A DNA stretch of 64,000 nt from 66-474 sp964489055 (GTDB lineage: Bacteria; Pseudomonadota; Gammaproteobacteria; Xanthomonadales; Rhodanobacteraceae): NCBI GenBank assembly GCA_964489055.1, contig CAZAXF010000008.1:1-64000 (forward strand). Reading direction: 5' to 3'. The notes below the pieces were generated by a model. That model ran no database searches. It was not told where the DNA came from and worked only from the letters and a program-made list of their open reading frames with translations. Position numbers and translations under genes: made by a program. Positions 1 through 9,481 of the stretch are shown here, piece by piece (positions within the stretch are counted from its first letter, which is position 1; every line of letters begins with the position of its first letter).

Positions 1-59
1 TGAAGTAGAGAGTGCATCGCAACGCCAACGTGGCTGAGGAAACGCCCTAATCAGGCCCC

Positions 60-95
60 TTCAAGGGGAGGGTTGGGTGGGGATGGGTTGGCAAT
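60..95. repeat. Right-end module of the TTCAAGGGGAGGG intergenic repeat
   Basis: The short palindrome CCCTTCAAGGGGAGGG is followed by GGTTGGGTGGGGATGGG. The same module closes the large array near 27380-27400, so this is a second copy of one end of that element. It lies about 90 bases upstream of queE and has no coding sense. The first 60 bases of the window show no supportable gene. Confidence 0.6.
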
Positions 96-186
96 GAAGA
101 AAACCCCATGATTTTGGCGTTGTCGAGCGTACTGGCAAAATGGCGGGTGGAGTCGATACGACTTTTGTCCGCCCGATCACCGCATC

Positions 187-819
187 ATGTACACCATCAA
201 GGAAATCTTCCACACCCTGCAGGGCGAGGGCTTCCACGCCGGTCGCCCCGCGGTGTTCTGCCGCTTTTCCGGCTGCAATCTGTGGTCGGGGCGCGAGGCC
301 GATCGCGCCGGTGCGGTGTGCAATTTCTGCGATACGGATTTCGTCGGTACCGACGGCGAGAATGGTGGCAAGTACCCGGACGCGGCGGCGTTGGCGGAGA
401 AGATTGCATCGCTGTGGCCGCGCGCGCAAACGGAAAACCGCTTCGTGGTGTTCACCGGCGGCGAACCGTTGCTGCAGCTCGACACCGCGCTGCTTGATGC
501 CGTGCACGCGCACGGATTCGAATGTGCGGTCGAAACCAACGGCACGCTGGAAGCGCCCACGGGACTCGACTGGATCACCGTCAGCCCCAAGAGCACCGCG
601 CCGGTGAAGCTCAAGCGCGCAGATGAACTCAAGCTGGTGTATCCGCAGCCGACCGCGCCGCCGGAACGCTTCACGGGTTATCCCGCCACCCACTTTTTCC
701 TGCAGCCGATGGACGGACCCCGGATCGAGGAAAATACCCGCGCCGCGGTCGACTACTGCAAGGCGAACCCGCACTGGCGATTGAGCCTGCAGACGCACAA
801 GTACCTGGGCATTCCATGA
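187..819 (+). CDS. queE: 7-carboxy-7-deazaguanine synthase QueE
   Basis: This radical-SAM enzyme contracts 6-carboxytetrahydropterin to 7-carboxy-7-deazaguanine in queuosine and deazapurine synthesis. The 210-residue protein opens with YTIKEIFHTLQGEG, typical of the family. The iron-sulfur cysteines are C30, C45 and C48, a CX14CX2C spacing characteristic of QueE rather than the usual CX3CX2C. The motif FTGGEPLLQ near residue 89 is the SAM-binding GGEP loop. The length is normal. The stop overlaps the start of queD (ATGA), so the two genes are translationally coupled and catalyse consecutive steps. I saw no convincing preQ1 riboswitch upstream. Confidence 0.95.
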   Translation: MYTIKEIFHTLQGEGFHAGRPAVFCRFSGCNLWSGREADRAGAVCNFCDTDFVGTDGENGGKYPDAAALAEKIASLWPRAQTENRFVVFTGGEPLLQLDTALLDAVHAHGFECAVETNGTLEAPTGLDWITVSPKSTAPVKLKRADELKLVYPQPTAPPERFTGYPATHFFLQPMDGPRIEENTRAAVDYCKANPHWRLSLQTHKYLGIP

Positions 820-1193
820 GCGAAAAACAGTTCAACGTGTGGAAGGAATTCCGCTTCGATGCCGCCCACCAGCTCGACGCCGGCCCCGGCGGCGATCCGC
901 GCTATCGCCGCATGCATGGCCATTCCTACCAGGTCGAGGTGTGGCTGCGCGGCCCGCTCACCGAACGCGGCTGGGTGGTGGACATGGGCGATCTGGAACG
1001 CCGCATCGCGGTGGCGCACGACGCGCTCGACCACCGCCTGCTCAACGACGTCGAAGGCCTCGGCATCCCGACGATGGAAAACATCGCCCGCTTCGTGTGG
1101 GAAAAGCTCGGCCACCTGCCACAGCTTCAGCGCGTGGTGGTCAAACGCGCGCAGAACGGCGAAGGCTGCGAGTACCTGGGTCCGCAGGGCTGA
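816..1193 (+). CDS. queD: 6-carboxy-5,6,7,8-tetrahydropterin synthase-like protein QueD
   Basis: Member of the PTPS/QueD fold (T-fold, zinc-dependent), which converts dihydroneopterin triphosphate to 6-carboxytetrahydropterin, the substrate of QueE. Zinc-binding histidines are visible as AAH18 and MHGHSY (H34, H36), and LDHRLLN near residue 72 is the second conserved block. The protein has 125 residues, usual for the family, and its start overlaps the queE stop. Oddly, the nucleophilic cysteine four residues before HGH (C27 in E. coli QueD) is a tyrosine here (Y30), and the conserved glutamate of the RETC block also appears replaced (RAQN). It is certainly QueD-like, but the chemistry may differ from classical QueD. 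Confidence 0.85.
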   Translation: MSEKQFNVWKEFRFDAAHQLDAGPGGDPRYRRMHGHSYQVEVWLRGPLTERGWVVDMGDLERRIAVAHDALDHRLLNDVEGLGIPTMENIARFVWEKLGHLPQLQRVVVKRAQNGEGCEYLGPQG

Positions 1194-1197
1194 ACGA

Positions 1198-2388
1198 TTA
1201 CTCGGTCTGCCCTGGCGTCGCGTCGGGCTTGCCCATGGCCGCCAGCCACATGAACCCGGCCACGCCCGCGATGGTCGACGCGACGATCACGGCGAGCTTG
1301 GATGCATTGACCAGCGCGTCGTTGCCGGCAAAGCTGAGATTGGTGATGAAGATCGACATCGTGAATCCGATGCCGCCGAGCATCCCGGCACCGATGACGT
1401 GACGCCAGCTCAGGTCCTCCGGCAGTCGGCACAGGCCGCTCGCCACGCCCGCGAGGGCAAACAGCGCCACACCCAGCGGCTTGCCGATGACAAGGCCCGC
1501 GGCGATGCCCAGACCGTTCACCCCCATCAACTCCCGCAGCGAAGCGCTGTCGATGGGAATCGCGGTGTTGGCCAGCGCGAACAGCGGCAGTACCAGGAAC
1601 GCGACCGGCCGGTGCAGCCAGTGTTCGAGCCGGTGTGACGGGGAGCGTGCGTCTTCGGCCCTGTGCGAGAAAGGGATGGCGAACGCCAGCAGCACGCCGG
1701 CGACGGTCGCGTGCACGCCGGACTGCAGCATGAAGAACCACATCAGCACACCACCCGCGAGGTAGGGCAGCAGCGCCATCACGCGCAGGACGTGGTTCAG
1801 GACGACCAGCGCCAGCCAAACGGCCAGCGCGGCAAGCAGATAGCCGAGGGAAACGTGCGCGGTGTAGAAAATCGCGATGACCATGACCGCACCCAGGTCG
1901 TCGACGATCGCGAATGCCACCAGCAGCACCCGCAACGATGCCGGAATGCGTTTCCCCAGCAGCGCCAGGGCGCCCAGCGCAAACGCGATGTCGGTCGCCA
2001 TCGGGATGCTGACGCCCGCCTGGGTCGGCGTGCCCGCATTGAGCGAGAAGTGGATCAGCACCGGGACCACCATGCCGCCGATTGCCGCGAATGCCGGCAG
2101 CATCGCGTTGCGCAGGTTCGAGAGTTCGCCGCTGTAGAGCTCGCGCTCCAGCTCCAGGCCGATCAACAGGAAGAACGTGGCCATCAGCGCATCGTTGATC
2201 CAGTGCTCGACGCTGAGCCCGCCGATGTGCAAATGCCACCAGTCAAGGTATGGCGCCGCGGCCGGCGAGTTGGCGATCAGCAACGAAACGATGGTGCAGG
2301 CGACCAGCAGCAGTCCGCCCGACTTTTCCGAGTCGACGAATCGCTGGAACATCCCCGGCAATGGCTGCGGCATCAATCCCATGCACAC
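1198..2388 (-). CDS. nhaA: Na+/H+ antiporter NhaA
   Basis: Inner-membrane antiporter that expels Na+ or Li+ in exchange for protons. The 396-residue protein has about 12 hydrophobic segments. It carries ATDIAFALGAL and, further on, AIVDDLGAVMVI, whose adjacent aspartates match the ion-binding D163/D164 pair of E. coli NhaA. The length matches the family (about 390). Start choice is uncertain: codons at 2388, 2382 and 2373 are all in frame and only the first few residues change. It converges on queD with four bases between the stops, so no independent terminator is present there. Confidence 0.93.
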   Translation of the reverse strand: MCMGLMPQPLPGMFQRFVDSEKSGGLLLVACTIVSLLIANSPAAAPYLDWWHLHIGGLSVEHWINDALMATFFLLIGLELERELYSGELSNLRNAMLPAFAAIGGMVVPVLIHFSLNAGTPTQAGVSIPMATDIAFALGALALLGKRIPASLRVLLVAFAIVDDLGAVMVIAIFYTAHVSLGYLLAALAVWLALVVLNHVLRVMALLPYLAGGVLMWFFMLQSGVHATVAGVLLAFAIPFSHRAEDARSPSHRLEHWLHRPVAFLVLPLFALANTAIPIDSASLRELMGVNGLGIAAGLVIGKPLGVALFALAGVASGLCRLPEDLSWRHVIGAGMLGGIGFTMSIFITNLSFAGNDALVNASKLAVIVASTIAGVAGFMWLAAMGKPDATPGQTE

Positions 2389-2532
2389 CCCCGCTTGCGG
2401 GCACCGGACCTGGCCCGCACCCGCCGCGGCAAACGCGGACCGTACCCGCTGGAGTCGATGCGTGGCCGGTCCACGGCGGACTCACCGAAGTGCCAGCGGA
2501 AAACCGGATCGGGTCTCACAGGCAGCACGCGG

Positions 2533-3003
2533 TCAGGCCGGCGCGCGCAGACGGATGGGGACGCCGGCAACGGCGCAGAAGAACAACCCGGACACCAGTC
2601 CCAGCAGCAGGCCCTCGGGCAACACGCCCAGAAATTCCGGCATGGCCGAACGCGCAGCCATCGCCGGCGCCCACCACAGGAAAAGCCCGAGGTCGGCGGC
2701 ACCCGCCAGCAACCCGACGACGGCGGCACCGGTACATATCCAGCGCGCGGTGAGCAGGCCCCGGGTGCGCAGCCACCACACCAGCGGCACGCCCAGCACC
2801 AGCGTCACCGCGCAACTGGCCACCAGCACCATCACGAACACCATCCCCAGCAGGGGCGCCACCGCGCGCCACCCGTCGAGGCCACTGACGCGGCCGGTGA
2901 TCCATGCCGCCGCGATCTGCCACGAGCTTTCCACCACCGGCGGCACCAGCGGCACCAGCAGCAGTGCAGGCCACAACGGACGCATGTGTTGGCGATCGGG
3001 CAT
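2533..3003 (-). CDS. Small integral membrane protein of unknown function
   Basis: I do not recognise this protein. From the ATG at 3003 it has 156 residues and about four hydrophobic segments: one after RPLWPALLLVPLVPP, two in the middle (GMVFVMVLVASCAVTLVLG and ARWICTGAAVVGLLAG) and one near the end (GLVSGLFFCAVAGVP). There is no soluble domain, cysteine pair or metal motif. An upstream GTG at 3024 or an internal ATG at 2985 are alternative starts. Codon use resembles the neighbours and the frame is open with high GC3. It faces nhaA in the same direction across a 145-base gap and is divergent from the MFS gene. Confidence 0.6.
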   Translation of the reverse strand: MPDRQHMRPLWPALLLVPLVPPVVESSWQIAAAWITGRVSGLDGWRAVAPLLGMVFVMVLVASCAVTLVLGVPLVWWLRTRGLLTARWICTGAAVVGLLAGAADLGLFLWWAPAMAARSAMPEFLGVLPEGLLLGLVSGLFFCAVAGVPIRLRAPA

Positions 3004-3139
3004 CAAGCCTGGACCTGTCGGCACCTGCAGCGTGCCGGTTGCGCGGAGAAAGCTGGAAATACTCTAGCGCAGGTCGCGTTCACCTGCGTCGATGCCCAGG
3101 CTCCTAGACTGTACGGTTCGACGTTCAACAAGAGCATGG

Positions 3140-4315
3140 GTGACGCAAGCGCATTCCGACCAGCCAACCAGTCTCCTCAAGCAGCCCCGGTCCGTGTGGG
3201 CGGTGGCCTTCGCCTGCGTGGTGTCGTTCATGGGACTGGGGCTGGTCGATCCCATCCTGCCCGTCCTCGCCACGCAGCTCCATGCCACGCCCGGGCAGGT
3301 GGAGATGCTGTTCACCAGCTACTTCCTGGTGACCGGGATCGCGATGATCGTCACCGGCTACGTGTCCAGCCGGCTCGGCATCAAGCGCACGCTGCTGGTG
3401 GGCCTGGCACTGATCCTGGCCTTCAGCGCGGCGGCCGGCAGCGCCGGCGGCATCACCGGCATCGCGCTCTACCGCGGCTTCTGGGGCCTCGGCAACGCGC
3501 TGTTCATCGCCACCGCGCTGGCGGCGATCGTGCACCTGTCGGGGCACGGCACCAAGCGTGCGGTGATCCTCTACGAATCGGCGCTGGGCCTCGGGATTTC
3601 GGTCGGGCCGCTGCTGGGCGGCGTGCTGGGCGGGATCAGCTGGCGCGGTCCGTTCTACGGCGTCGCCGCGCTGATGCTGGTGGGGCTGGTGGCGCTGGTC
3701 TTCCTGTTGCCCGAGGTGCCCGATCCCGAACAGCGCAGTTCACTCGCCGCCCCGTTCCAGGCGCTCGCGCACCGCGGCCTGCTGACGCTGGGCCTGACGG
3801 CGCTGTGCTACAACTTCGGCTTCTTCACGCTGCTCGCCTACGCCCCGTTTCCGATGGGCTACGGCGTCCACGTGCTCGGCTACATCTATTTTTGCTGGGG
3901 CCTGCTGCTGGCGGTGTGCGCGGTGTTCCTCGCGCCGCGGCTGCAGCGGCGCTTCGGCACGCTGCCCACGATGTACGCGATGCTGGTGCTGATCGCGCTC
4001 GACCTGCTGGCGATGGCCATCGGCATCGACGATCCGCTGCTGCTCGCGATCGCGGTGATCGTGGGCGGCGCGTTCCTGGGCGTGAACAACACCCTGGTCA
4101 CGACGGCGGTGATGCAGGCGGCGCCGGTCGAACGCTCGGTGGCCTCGGCGGCCTACAGCTTCGTGCGTTTCACGGGCGGTGCCATCGCCCCGGTGCTGGC
4201 GGGCGTGCTGGGCGCGCGGTTCAGCCCCGCGGTACCGTTCTACGTGGGCTCGGGCGCGGTGTTCGTTGCCGCGGCGGTGCTGTTTTCCGGTCGAGCCTGG
4301 CTCGGGGATGTCTAG
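3140..4315 (+). CDS. MFS transporter, drug/metabolite efflux type
   Basis: Major facilitator superfamily transporter of about 390 residues with 12 predicted membrane helices. The first helix is WAVAFACVVSFMGLGLVDPI. A motif-A-like loop, GYVSSRLGIKR, follows helix 2, and GLGNALFIATALA lies in helix 4. The substrate cannot be told from sequence; the arrangement resembles multidrug or arabinose-efflux type exporters. The GTG at 3140 (VTQAHSDQ) puts the first helix near residue 18 and has AAGAG upstream; the in-frame ATG at 3092 would add 16 basic residues and is the alternative. It is divergent from the small membrane protein and convergent with cls. Confidence 0.88.
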   Translation: MTQAHSDQPTSLLKQPRSVWAVAFACVVSFMGLGLVDPILPVLATQLHATPGQVEMLFTSYFLVTGIAMIVTGYVSSRLGIKRTLLVGLALILAFSAAAGSAGGITGIALYRGFWGLGNALFIATALAAIVHLSGHGTKRAVILYESALGLGISVGPLLGGVLGGISWRGPFYGVAALMLVGLVALVFLLPEVPDPEQRSSLAAPFQALAHRGLLTLGLTALCYNFGFFTLLAYAPFPMGYGVHVLGYIYFCWGLLLAVCAVFLAPRLQRRFGTLPTMYAMLVLIALDLLAMAIGIDDPLLLAIAVIVGGAFLGVNNTLVTTAVMQAAPVERSVASAAYSFVRFTGGAIAPVLAGVLGARFSPAVPFYVGSGAVFVAAAVLFSGRAWLGDV

Positions 4316-4338
4316 CGGAACGCCCGCCCCGGCGCACG

Positions 4339-5775
<1,437 letters not shown>

Positions 5776-5836
5776 CACCGGTTCCTCGTCGCCGACACCC
5801 GTCGGCGCGTTGCGTGGCGGGCGGGGCCGTGCCCGA

Positions 5837-7489
5837 TCAACTGCGCTCGTCGGCGGTCTGGTCGCGGATCGCGCGGAACTCCGAATCGTGGCTCCAGTTC
5901 GGCCATTCGCGCGAGTTGGCGAGGTCGCTGCCGACCGTGTAGAGGAGTTGCAGGTCCTGGGCCATGCCGGTGAACGGCCAGTCGGCCTGCCACTCGTCGC
6001 CCGGCTGGTGGTAGCGGTGGGCGGTGTAGTCCTTCGCCGCCGCGCGCCCGGCCGCGACGCCGCCTTCGACCAGGTCCTCACCCGAGCCGAACGAGATCGC
6101 CGGCACGCCGCGCTTGGCGAACGAGAAGTGGTCGGAGCGGAAGAAGTAGCCGGCCTCGGGGTGCGAGTCCGGTGTGTAAGTCTTGCCGAACTGTTCGCCG
6201 GCCGCGATCAGGTCGTCGAGCAGGTCCAGCTTCGCGGTGCCGGAAATCGTGAAGTCGCGGGCCGGGCCACCGGGGTCCAGCGCATCCATGTTCAGCACCC
6301 CGACGGTGGTGGACAGCGGATACAGCGGATTGGCGGCGTAGTACTCCGAGCCGAGCAGGCCCTTTTCTTCGGCCGTGACGTTGAGGAACACCACCGAACG
6401 TTCCGGCTGCGGCGCCTTGGCAAACGCGCGCGCGATCTCGATCAGCGCGGCGGTGCCGGTGGCATTGTCCACCGCGCCGTTGTAGATGCGATCGCCCGTG
6501 GCATCCGGCTCGCCGACGCCGAGGTGGTCCCAGTGCGCGCTGTAGATCACCGTCTCGTCGGGATGTTTGCTGCCCTCGATGCGGGCAACGATGTTGTGCG
6601 AGGTGATCACACGCGCGTCGACCTTGAACTTCGCGCTGAGGGTTTCGCCCTTCAGCGCCACCGGCTTGAACGCACGGGTTTGCGCCTGTTTCTTGAGCGC
6701 GTCGAAGTCGAGTCCGGCATGCTTGAACATCGACACCGCGAGGTCATGCTGGATCCAGCCTTCCAGTTGCGTGTGCGCCTCCGCCGGGTGCTTGCGCACG
6801 ATGTCGAACATCGCGTTGGTGTTGGAGTTCTTCACCGTCGCCCAGCCGTAGGATGCCGGCGCGGTCTCGTGCACCACCAGCACGCCGGCCGCACCGCGCC
6901 GCGCGCCTTCCTCGTACTTGTAGGTCCAGCGACCGTAGTAGGTCATGGCCTTGCCGCCGAAGTAGCCCTTGCCGGTCTCGAAATCGGGATCGTTGACCAG
7001 CACCACCGCGATCTTGCCGTGCAAATCCACACCCTTGTAGTCGTCCCAGTTGCGTTCGGGCGCATCGACGCCGTAGCCGACGAACACCAGCGGCAGGTTC
7101 TCCACGTCGACGGCTTTCGAGCCGTCCATCGGCGAGCGGATCGCGATTTCCCTGCCCTGGGTCAGCGTGCGCGGCTTGCCGTTTTCCGTCAGCGTCAAGG
7201 AAGGCGTGCCGACGATCTCGCTGCGCAGCAGCGGCACGGCCTGGGTCCAGGTGCGCTTGCCGTCCTTGATGTCACCGCCCGGTTGCACGCCGGCGGCCTT
7301 GAACTGCGACACCACGTACTCGATCACCTTGTCCTCGGCCGGCGTGGCCGGGCCGCGGCCCTCGAAGGCGTCCGAGGACAGCGTCTTCACTTCGTCGGAC
7401 AGACGCTGCGTGCTGAAGGTCGGCGGCGTGGCGGCCGCCGCGGCGCAGCTTGCGGACAACACCAGGCTGGCAAGGATCCATCGTTTCAC
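5837..7489 (-). CDS. Exported M28-family metallopeptidase with PA domain
   Basis: Zinc aminopeptidase of the M28 (PgcP/glutamate carboxypeptidase-like) family, 550 residues. A signal peptide ends near SASCAAAAA, so the enzyme should be periplasmic or secreted. A PA-like insert (about residues 130-260, HGKIAVVLVNDPD to GAAGVLVVHE) precedes the peptidase core. Metal ligands are visible as SAHWDHLG, NGAVDNATG, TAEEKGLLGSEYY and SDHFSFAKRG. The start is GTG at 7489, the only one giving a good signal sequence. It lies between cls and an M19 dipeptidase on the same strand. These fit a peptide-scavenging set, though the gaps are too large to prove an operon. Confidence 0.92.
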   Translation of the reverse strand: MKRWILASLVLSASCAAAAATPPTFSTQRLSDEVKTLSSDAFEGRGPATPAEDKVIEYVVSQFKAAGVQPGGDIKDGKRTWTQAVPLLRSEIVGTPSLTLTENGKPRTLTQGREIAIRSPMDGSKAVDVENLPLVFVGYGVDAPERNWDDYKGVDLHGKIAVVLVNDPDFETGKGYFGGKAMTYYGRWTYKYEEGARRGAAGVLVVHETAPASYGWATVKNSNTNAMFDIVRKHPAEAHTQLEGWIQHDLAVSMFKHAGLDFDALKKQAQTRAFKPVALKGETLSAKFKVDARVITSHNIVARIEGSKHPDETVIYSAHWDHLGVGEPDATGDRIYNGAVDNATGTAALIEIARAFAKAPQPERSVVFLNVTAEEKGLLGSEYYAANPLYPLSTTVGVLNMDALDPGGPARDFTISGTAKLDLLDDLIAAGEQFGKTYTPDSHPEAGYFFRSDHFSFAKRGVPAISFGSGEDLVEGGVAAGRAAAKDYTAHRYHQPGDEWQADWPFTGMAQDLQLLYTVGSDLANSREWPNWSHDSEFRAIRDQTADERS

Positions 7490-7586
7490 GGGCAGGTACC
7501 TGCGGTTCGGGAAAGGTGATCCCGGATGCTAGCAAATCCTCACGCTGCTGCCCCGCGTGGCGAGGATGCCGCTGGAGCTCTGCGGT

Positions 7587-7652
7587 TCCTTTCCTTCTCC
7601 CTCCTGGAGAGGGTGCCCCGCAGGGGCGGGTGAGGGTCCGCGCCCGCGCAAC
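7587..7652. repeat. Palindromic CTCCC/GGGAG intergenic repeat
   Basis: CTCCCTCCTGGAGAGGG is followed by CCCCGCAGGGGCGGGTGAGGG, two small GC-rich stem-loops in the gap between two peptidase genes. Similar CCCTCTCCC/GGGAGAGGG modules recur at 22199, 33490, 33630 and 47630, so this is one member of a dispersed family. It could act as a transcript-end hairpin but lacks a T tract. Confidence 0.5.
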
Positions 7653-7679
7653 GCTGGCTTCGGCGCCGACACGTGCTGC

Positions 7680-8990
7680 TCACTCGCCCGGCTTGTCAAT
7701 CGCGAGCGTCGCGAACGAGGGGCCCTCGCTGGCCTGCAGGCGCGCGGCGACCCGTTCCGCCTCGCGCATCACGCGCAGCAGGTTGCGGCCGGCCAGGGCC
7801 GCGAGCTCGTCGTCGCTCCAGCCGCGGCGGGCGAGTTCCTCGAACAGTGCCGGATAGCGGCTCACGTCCCCGAGCCCGATGGGCGTGCTGCCGATGCCGT
7901 CGAAATCGCTGCCGATGCCGACGCTCGCGACGCCCGCGATCTTGCGGATGTGCTCGATGTGGTCGGCGACCTCGGCCAGCGTGGCCTCGGGACGCGGGTG
8001 CTGGTCGTCCCACCGTGCCAGTGCCGCCTCGACGCGCTGCGGCTGGTCGATGTAGAGCGCCTCGAAGCGGGCCCTGGCGCCGGCGCGGTCGGCGTTCCAG
8101 TCGACGACCCGTTGCGATATGAAGCCGGGATAGAAGTTCACCATCACGATCCCGTGGTTCTGCTTCACCATCCGCAGCACGTCGTCGGGCACGTCGCGCG
8201 GATGATCGACCAGGGCGCGGGCGCTGGAGTGCGAAAACATCACCGGCGCCGCGCTGGCGTCGATTGCGTCGCACATGGTGTCGGCCGACACGTGGCTGAG
8301 GTCCACCAGCATGCCGAGGCGGTTCATTTCGTGCACCACCGCGCGGCCGAACGCGGTCAGGCCGTGGTGTTCGGGCTTGTCGGTGGCGGCGTCGGCCCAC
8401 GCGGTGTTCTTCCAGTGGGTCAGCGTCATGTAGCGCGCGCCGAGCGCGAAGTACGCGCGCAGCACCGCCAGCGAGTCATCGATCTGGTGGCCGCCCTCGA
8501 CGCCGATCAGGCTGGCAATGCGCCCGGCGTCGTGGATGCGCTCGATGTCGTCGGCGGTGTAGGCCATCTCGAAGGTGTCGGGATACTTCGCCACCATCGT
8601 GCGTACGATGTCGATCTGCTCCAGCGTCATCTCCACGGTCCTGGGGCCGCTTTCCCCGACCGGCACGTACACCGACCAGAACTGTCCGCCCACCCGGCCC
8701 GCCCGCAGGCGCGGGATGTCGGTCATCAATGGCTGCTTCGCCGCATCCGTGTCGGTGCCGGTGGTCTTCGACAGGTCCGCCGCGAGATCGACGGCGCCGA
8801 CGTTGCCGTAGCGCATCCGGATGGCCCACGGCAGGTCGTTGTGGCCGTCGATCAGCGGGGTCGTCGCGAGCACGTGCTGCACCCGCGCCGAAACGTCGCC
8901 GGACGTCGGCGCCGCGACCGCGGTTGCCGCGGCCATGCAGGAAAGGGCGAGCCACATGGCACAGGTTCGCCGGCATTTCATGGTCATCAT
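7680..8990 (-). CDS. Exported membrane dipeptidase (M19, renal dipeptidase family)
   Basis: Zinc dipeptidase of 436 residues. The signal peptide runs to about ATAVAAP. Family landmarks are present in order: DGHNDLPW (HxD zinc ligands), GVEGGHQIDD (bridging glutamate), VDLSHVSADTMCDAI, MFSHSSARALVDHPR and the C-terminal GSDFDGIGSTPIGL. Length is typical for proteobacterial M19 enzymes. Three ATG codons sit at 8990, 8987 and 8981; the choice shifts the signal peptide by three residues only. The likely role is cleavage of dipeptides, including D-amino-acid-containing ones, in the periplasm. Confidence 0.93.
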   Translation of the reverse strand: MMTMKCRRTCAMWLALSCMAAATAVAAPTSGDVSARVQHVLATTPLIDGHNDLPWAIRMRYGNVGAVDLAADLSKTTGTDTDAAKQPLMTDIPRLRAGRVGGQFWSVYVPVGESGPRTVEMTLEQIDIVRTMVAKYPDTFEMAYTADDIERIHDAGRIASLIGVEGGHQIDDSLAVLRAYFALGARYMTLTHWKNTAWADAATDKPEHHGLTAFGRAVVHEMNRLGMLVDLSHVSADTMCDAIDASAAPVMFSHSSARALVDHPRDVPDDVLRMVKQNHGIVMVNFYPGFISQRVVDWNADRAGARARFEALYIDQPQRVEAALARWDDQHPRPEATLAEVADHIEHIRKIAGVASVGIGSDFDGIGSTPIGLGDVSRYPALFEELARRGWSDDELAALAGRNLLRVMREAERVAARLQASEGPSFATLAIDKPGE

Positions 8991-9002
8991 CCGGTGGCTG
9001 GC

Positions 9003-9329
9003 ATGAGATGCCCGAGTCTAGCCGGCATTCCCCGTCGCCTCACTTCCGGGGACACACGAGTACGAATTGGCAGGGCGAGAGCTTCCGTTGGTTGTCGCCT
9101 GGCCCAAAATGGCCGGCTTCGGAGCCGGGCTCGGCGCCTGCGGATGCACGCGCAGGCTTTCGTTCCACGTCCGTAGGCCAACCTGACAGCGCCCGATACA
9201 CCGCCGTGGCCGGCCGTCGGAGGTCGGCATCCGGCCACTCTCGGCCAACAAGGGACATTCGGGGTGCCAACCGTTTTGCCATGAAGCAGTCGTTGCCGCC
9301 GGCGAACCAGAACCAAAAAAGGTCCGAAG
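9003..9329. other. Intergenic stretch without a supportable gene
   Basis: About 330 bases between the dipeptidase start and the activator site of the permease operon. Short frames exist on both strands but none has a family signature, start context or consistent codon use. I see no clear hairpin with a T tract. Confidence 0.5.
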
Positions 9330-9352
9330 TGTCCGGAAACTGTCCGCGGACA
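9330..9352. promoter_or_regulatory. Probable activator binding site (TGTCC/GGACA palindrome)
   Basis: A perfect 12-base palindrome, TGTCCGCGGACA (9341-9352), is preceded at 9330 by another TGTCCGG half site. It lies about 65-85 bases upstream of a sigma-54-type promoter, the usual place for an enhancer-binding protein site. The specific regulator is not in the window. Confidence 0.55.
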
Positions 9353-9415
9353 CTTTTCCCAAAATGCGACACAGGCAAGTGATTGATGTGTGGATAGAAA
9401 TTTTAATGCAGGTGC

Positions 9416-9431
9416 TGGCGCGCAAAATGCT
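9416..9431 (+). promoter_or_regulatory. Probable sigma-54 (RpoN) promoter of the permease pair
   Basis: TGGCGCGCAAAATGC matches the -24/-12 consensus TGGCACG-N4-TTGC with the correct 12-base spacing between the GG and GC elements and two substitutions. It sits about 50 bases before the first permease ATG, and the TGTCC palindrome stands upstream as expected for an enhancer-dependent promoter. Confidence 0.6.
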
Positions 9432-9481
9432 TTTATCTACACGTGCATCGCCACCGTGTGGCAGAGAGGAGCAAGTACCCG

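Noticed and set aside
95..186. preQ1 riboswitch before queE
   Set aside because: A short imperfect GCGGGTGGA/TCCGCCC pairing exists, but the conserved preQ1 aptamer sequence could not be found.
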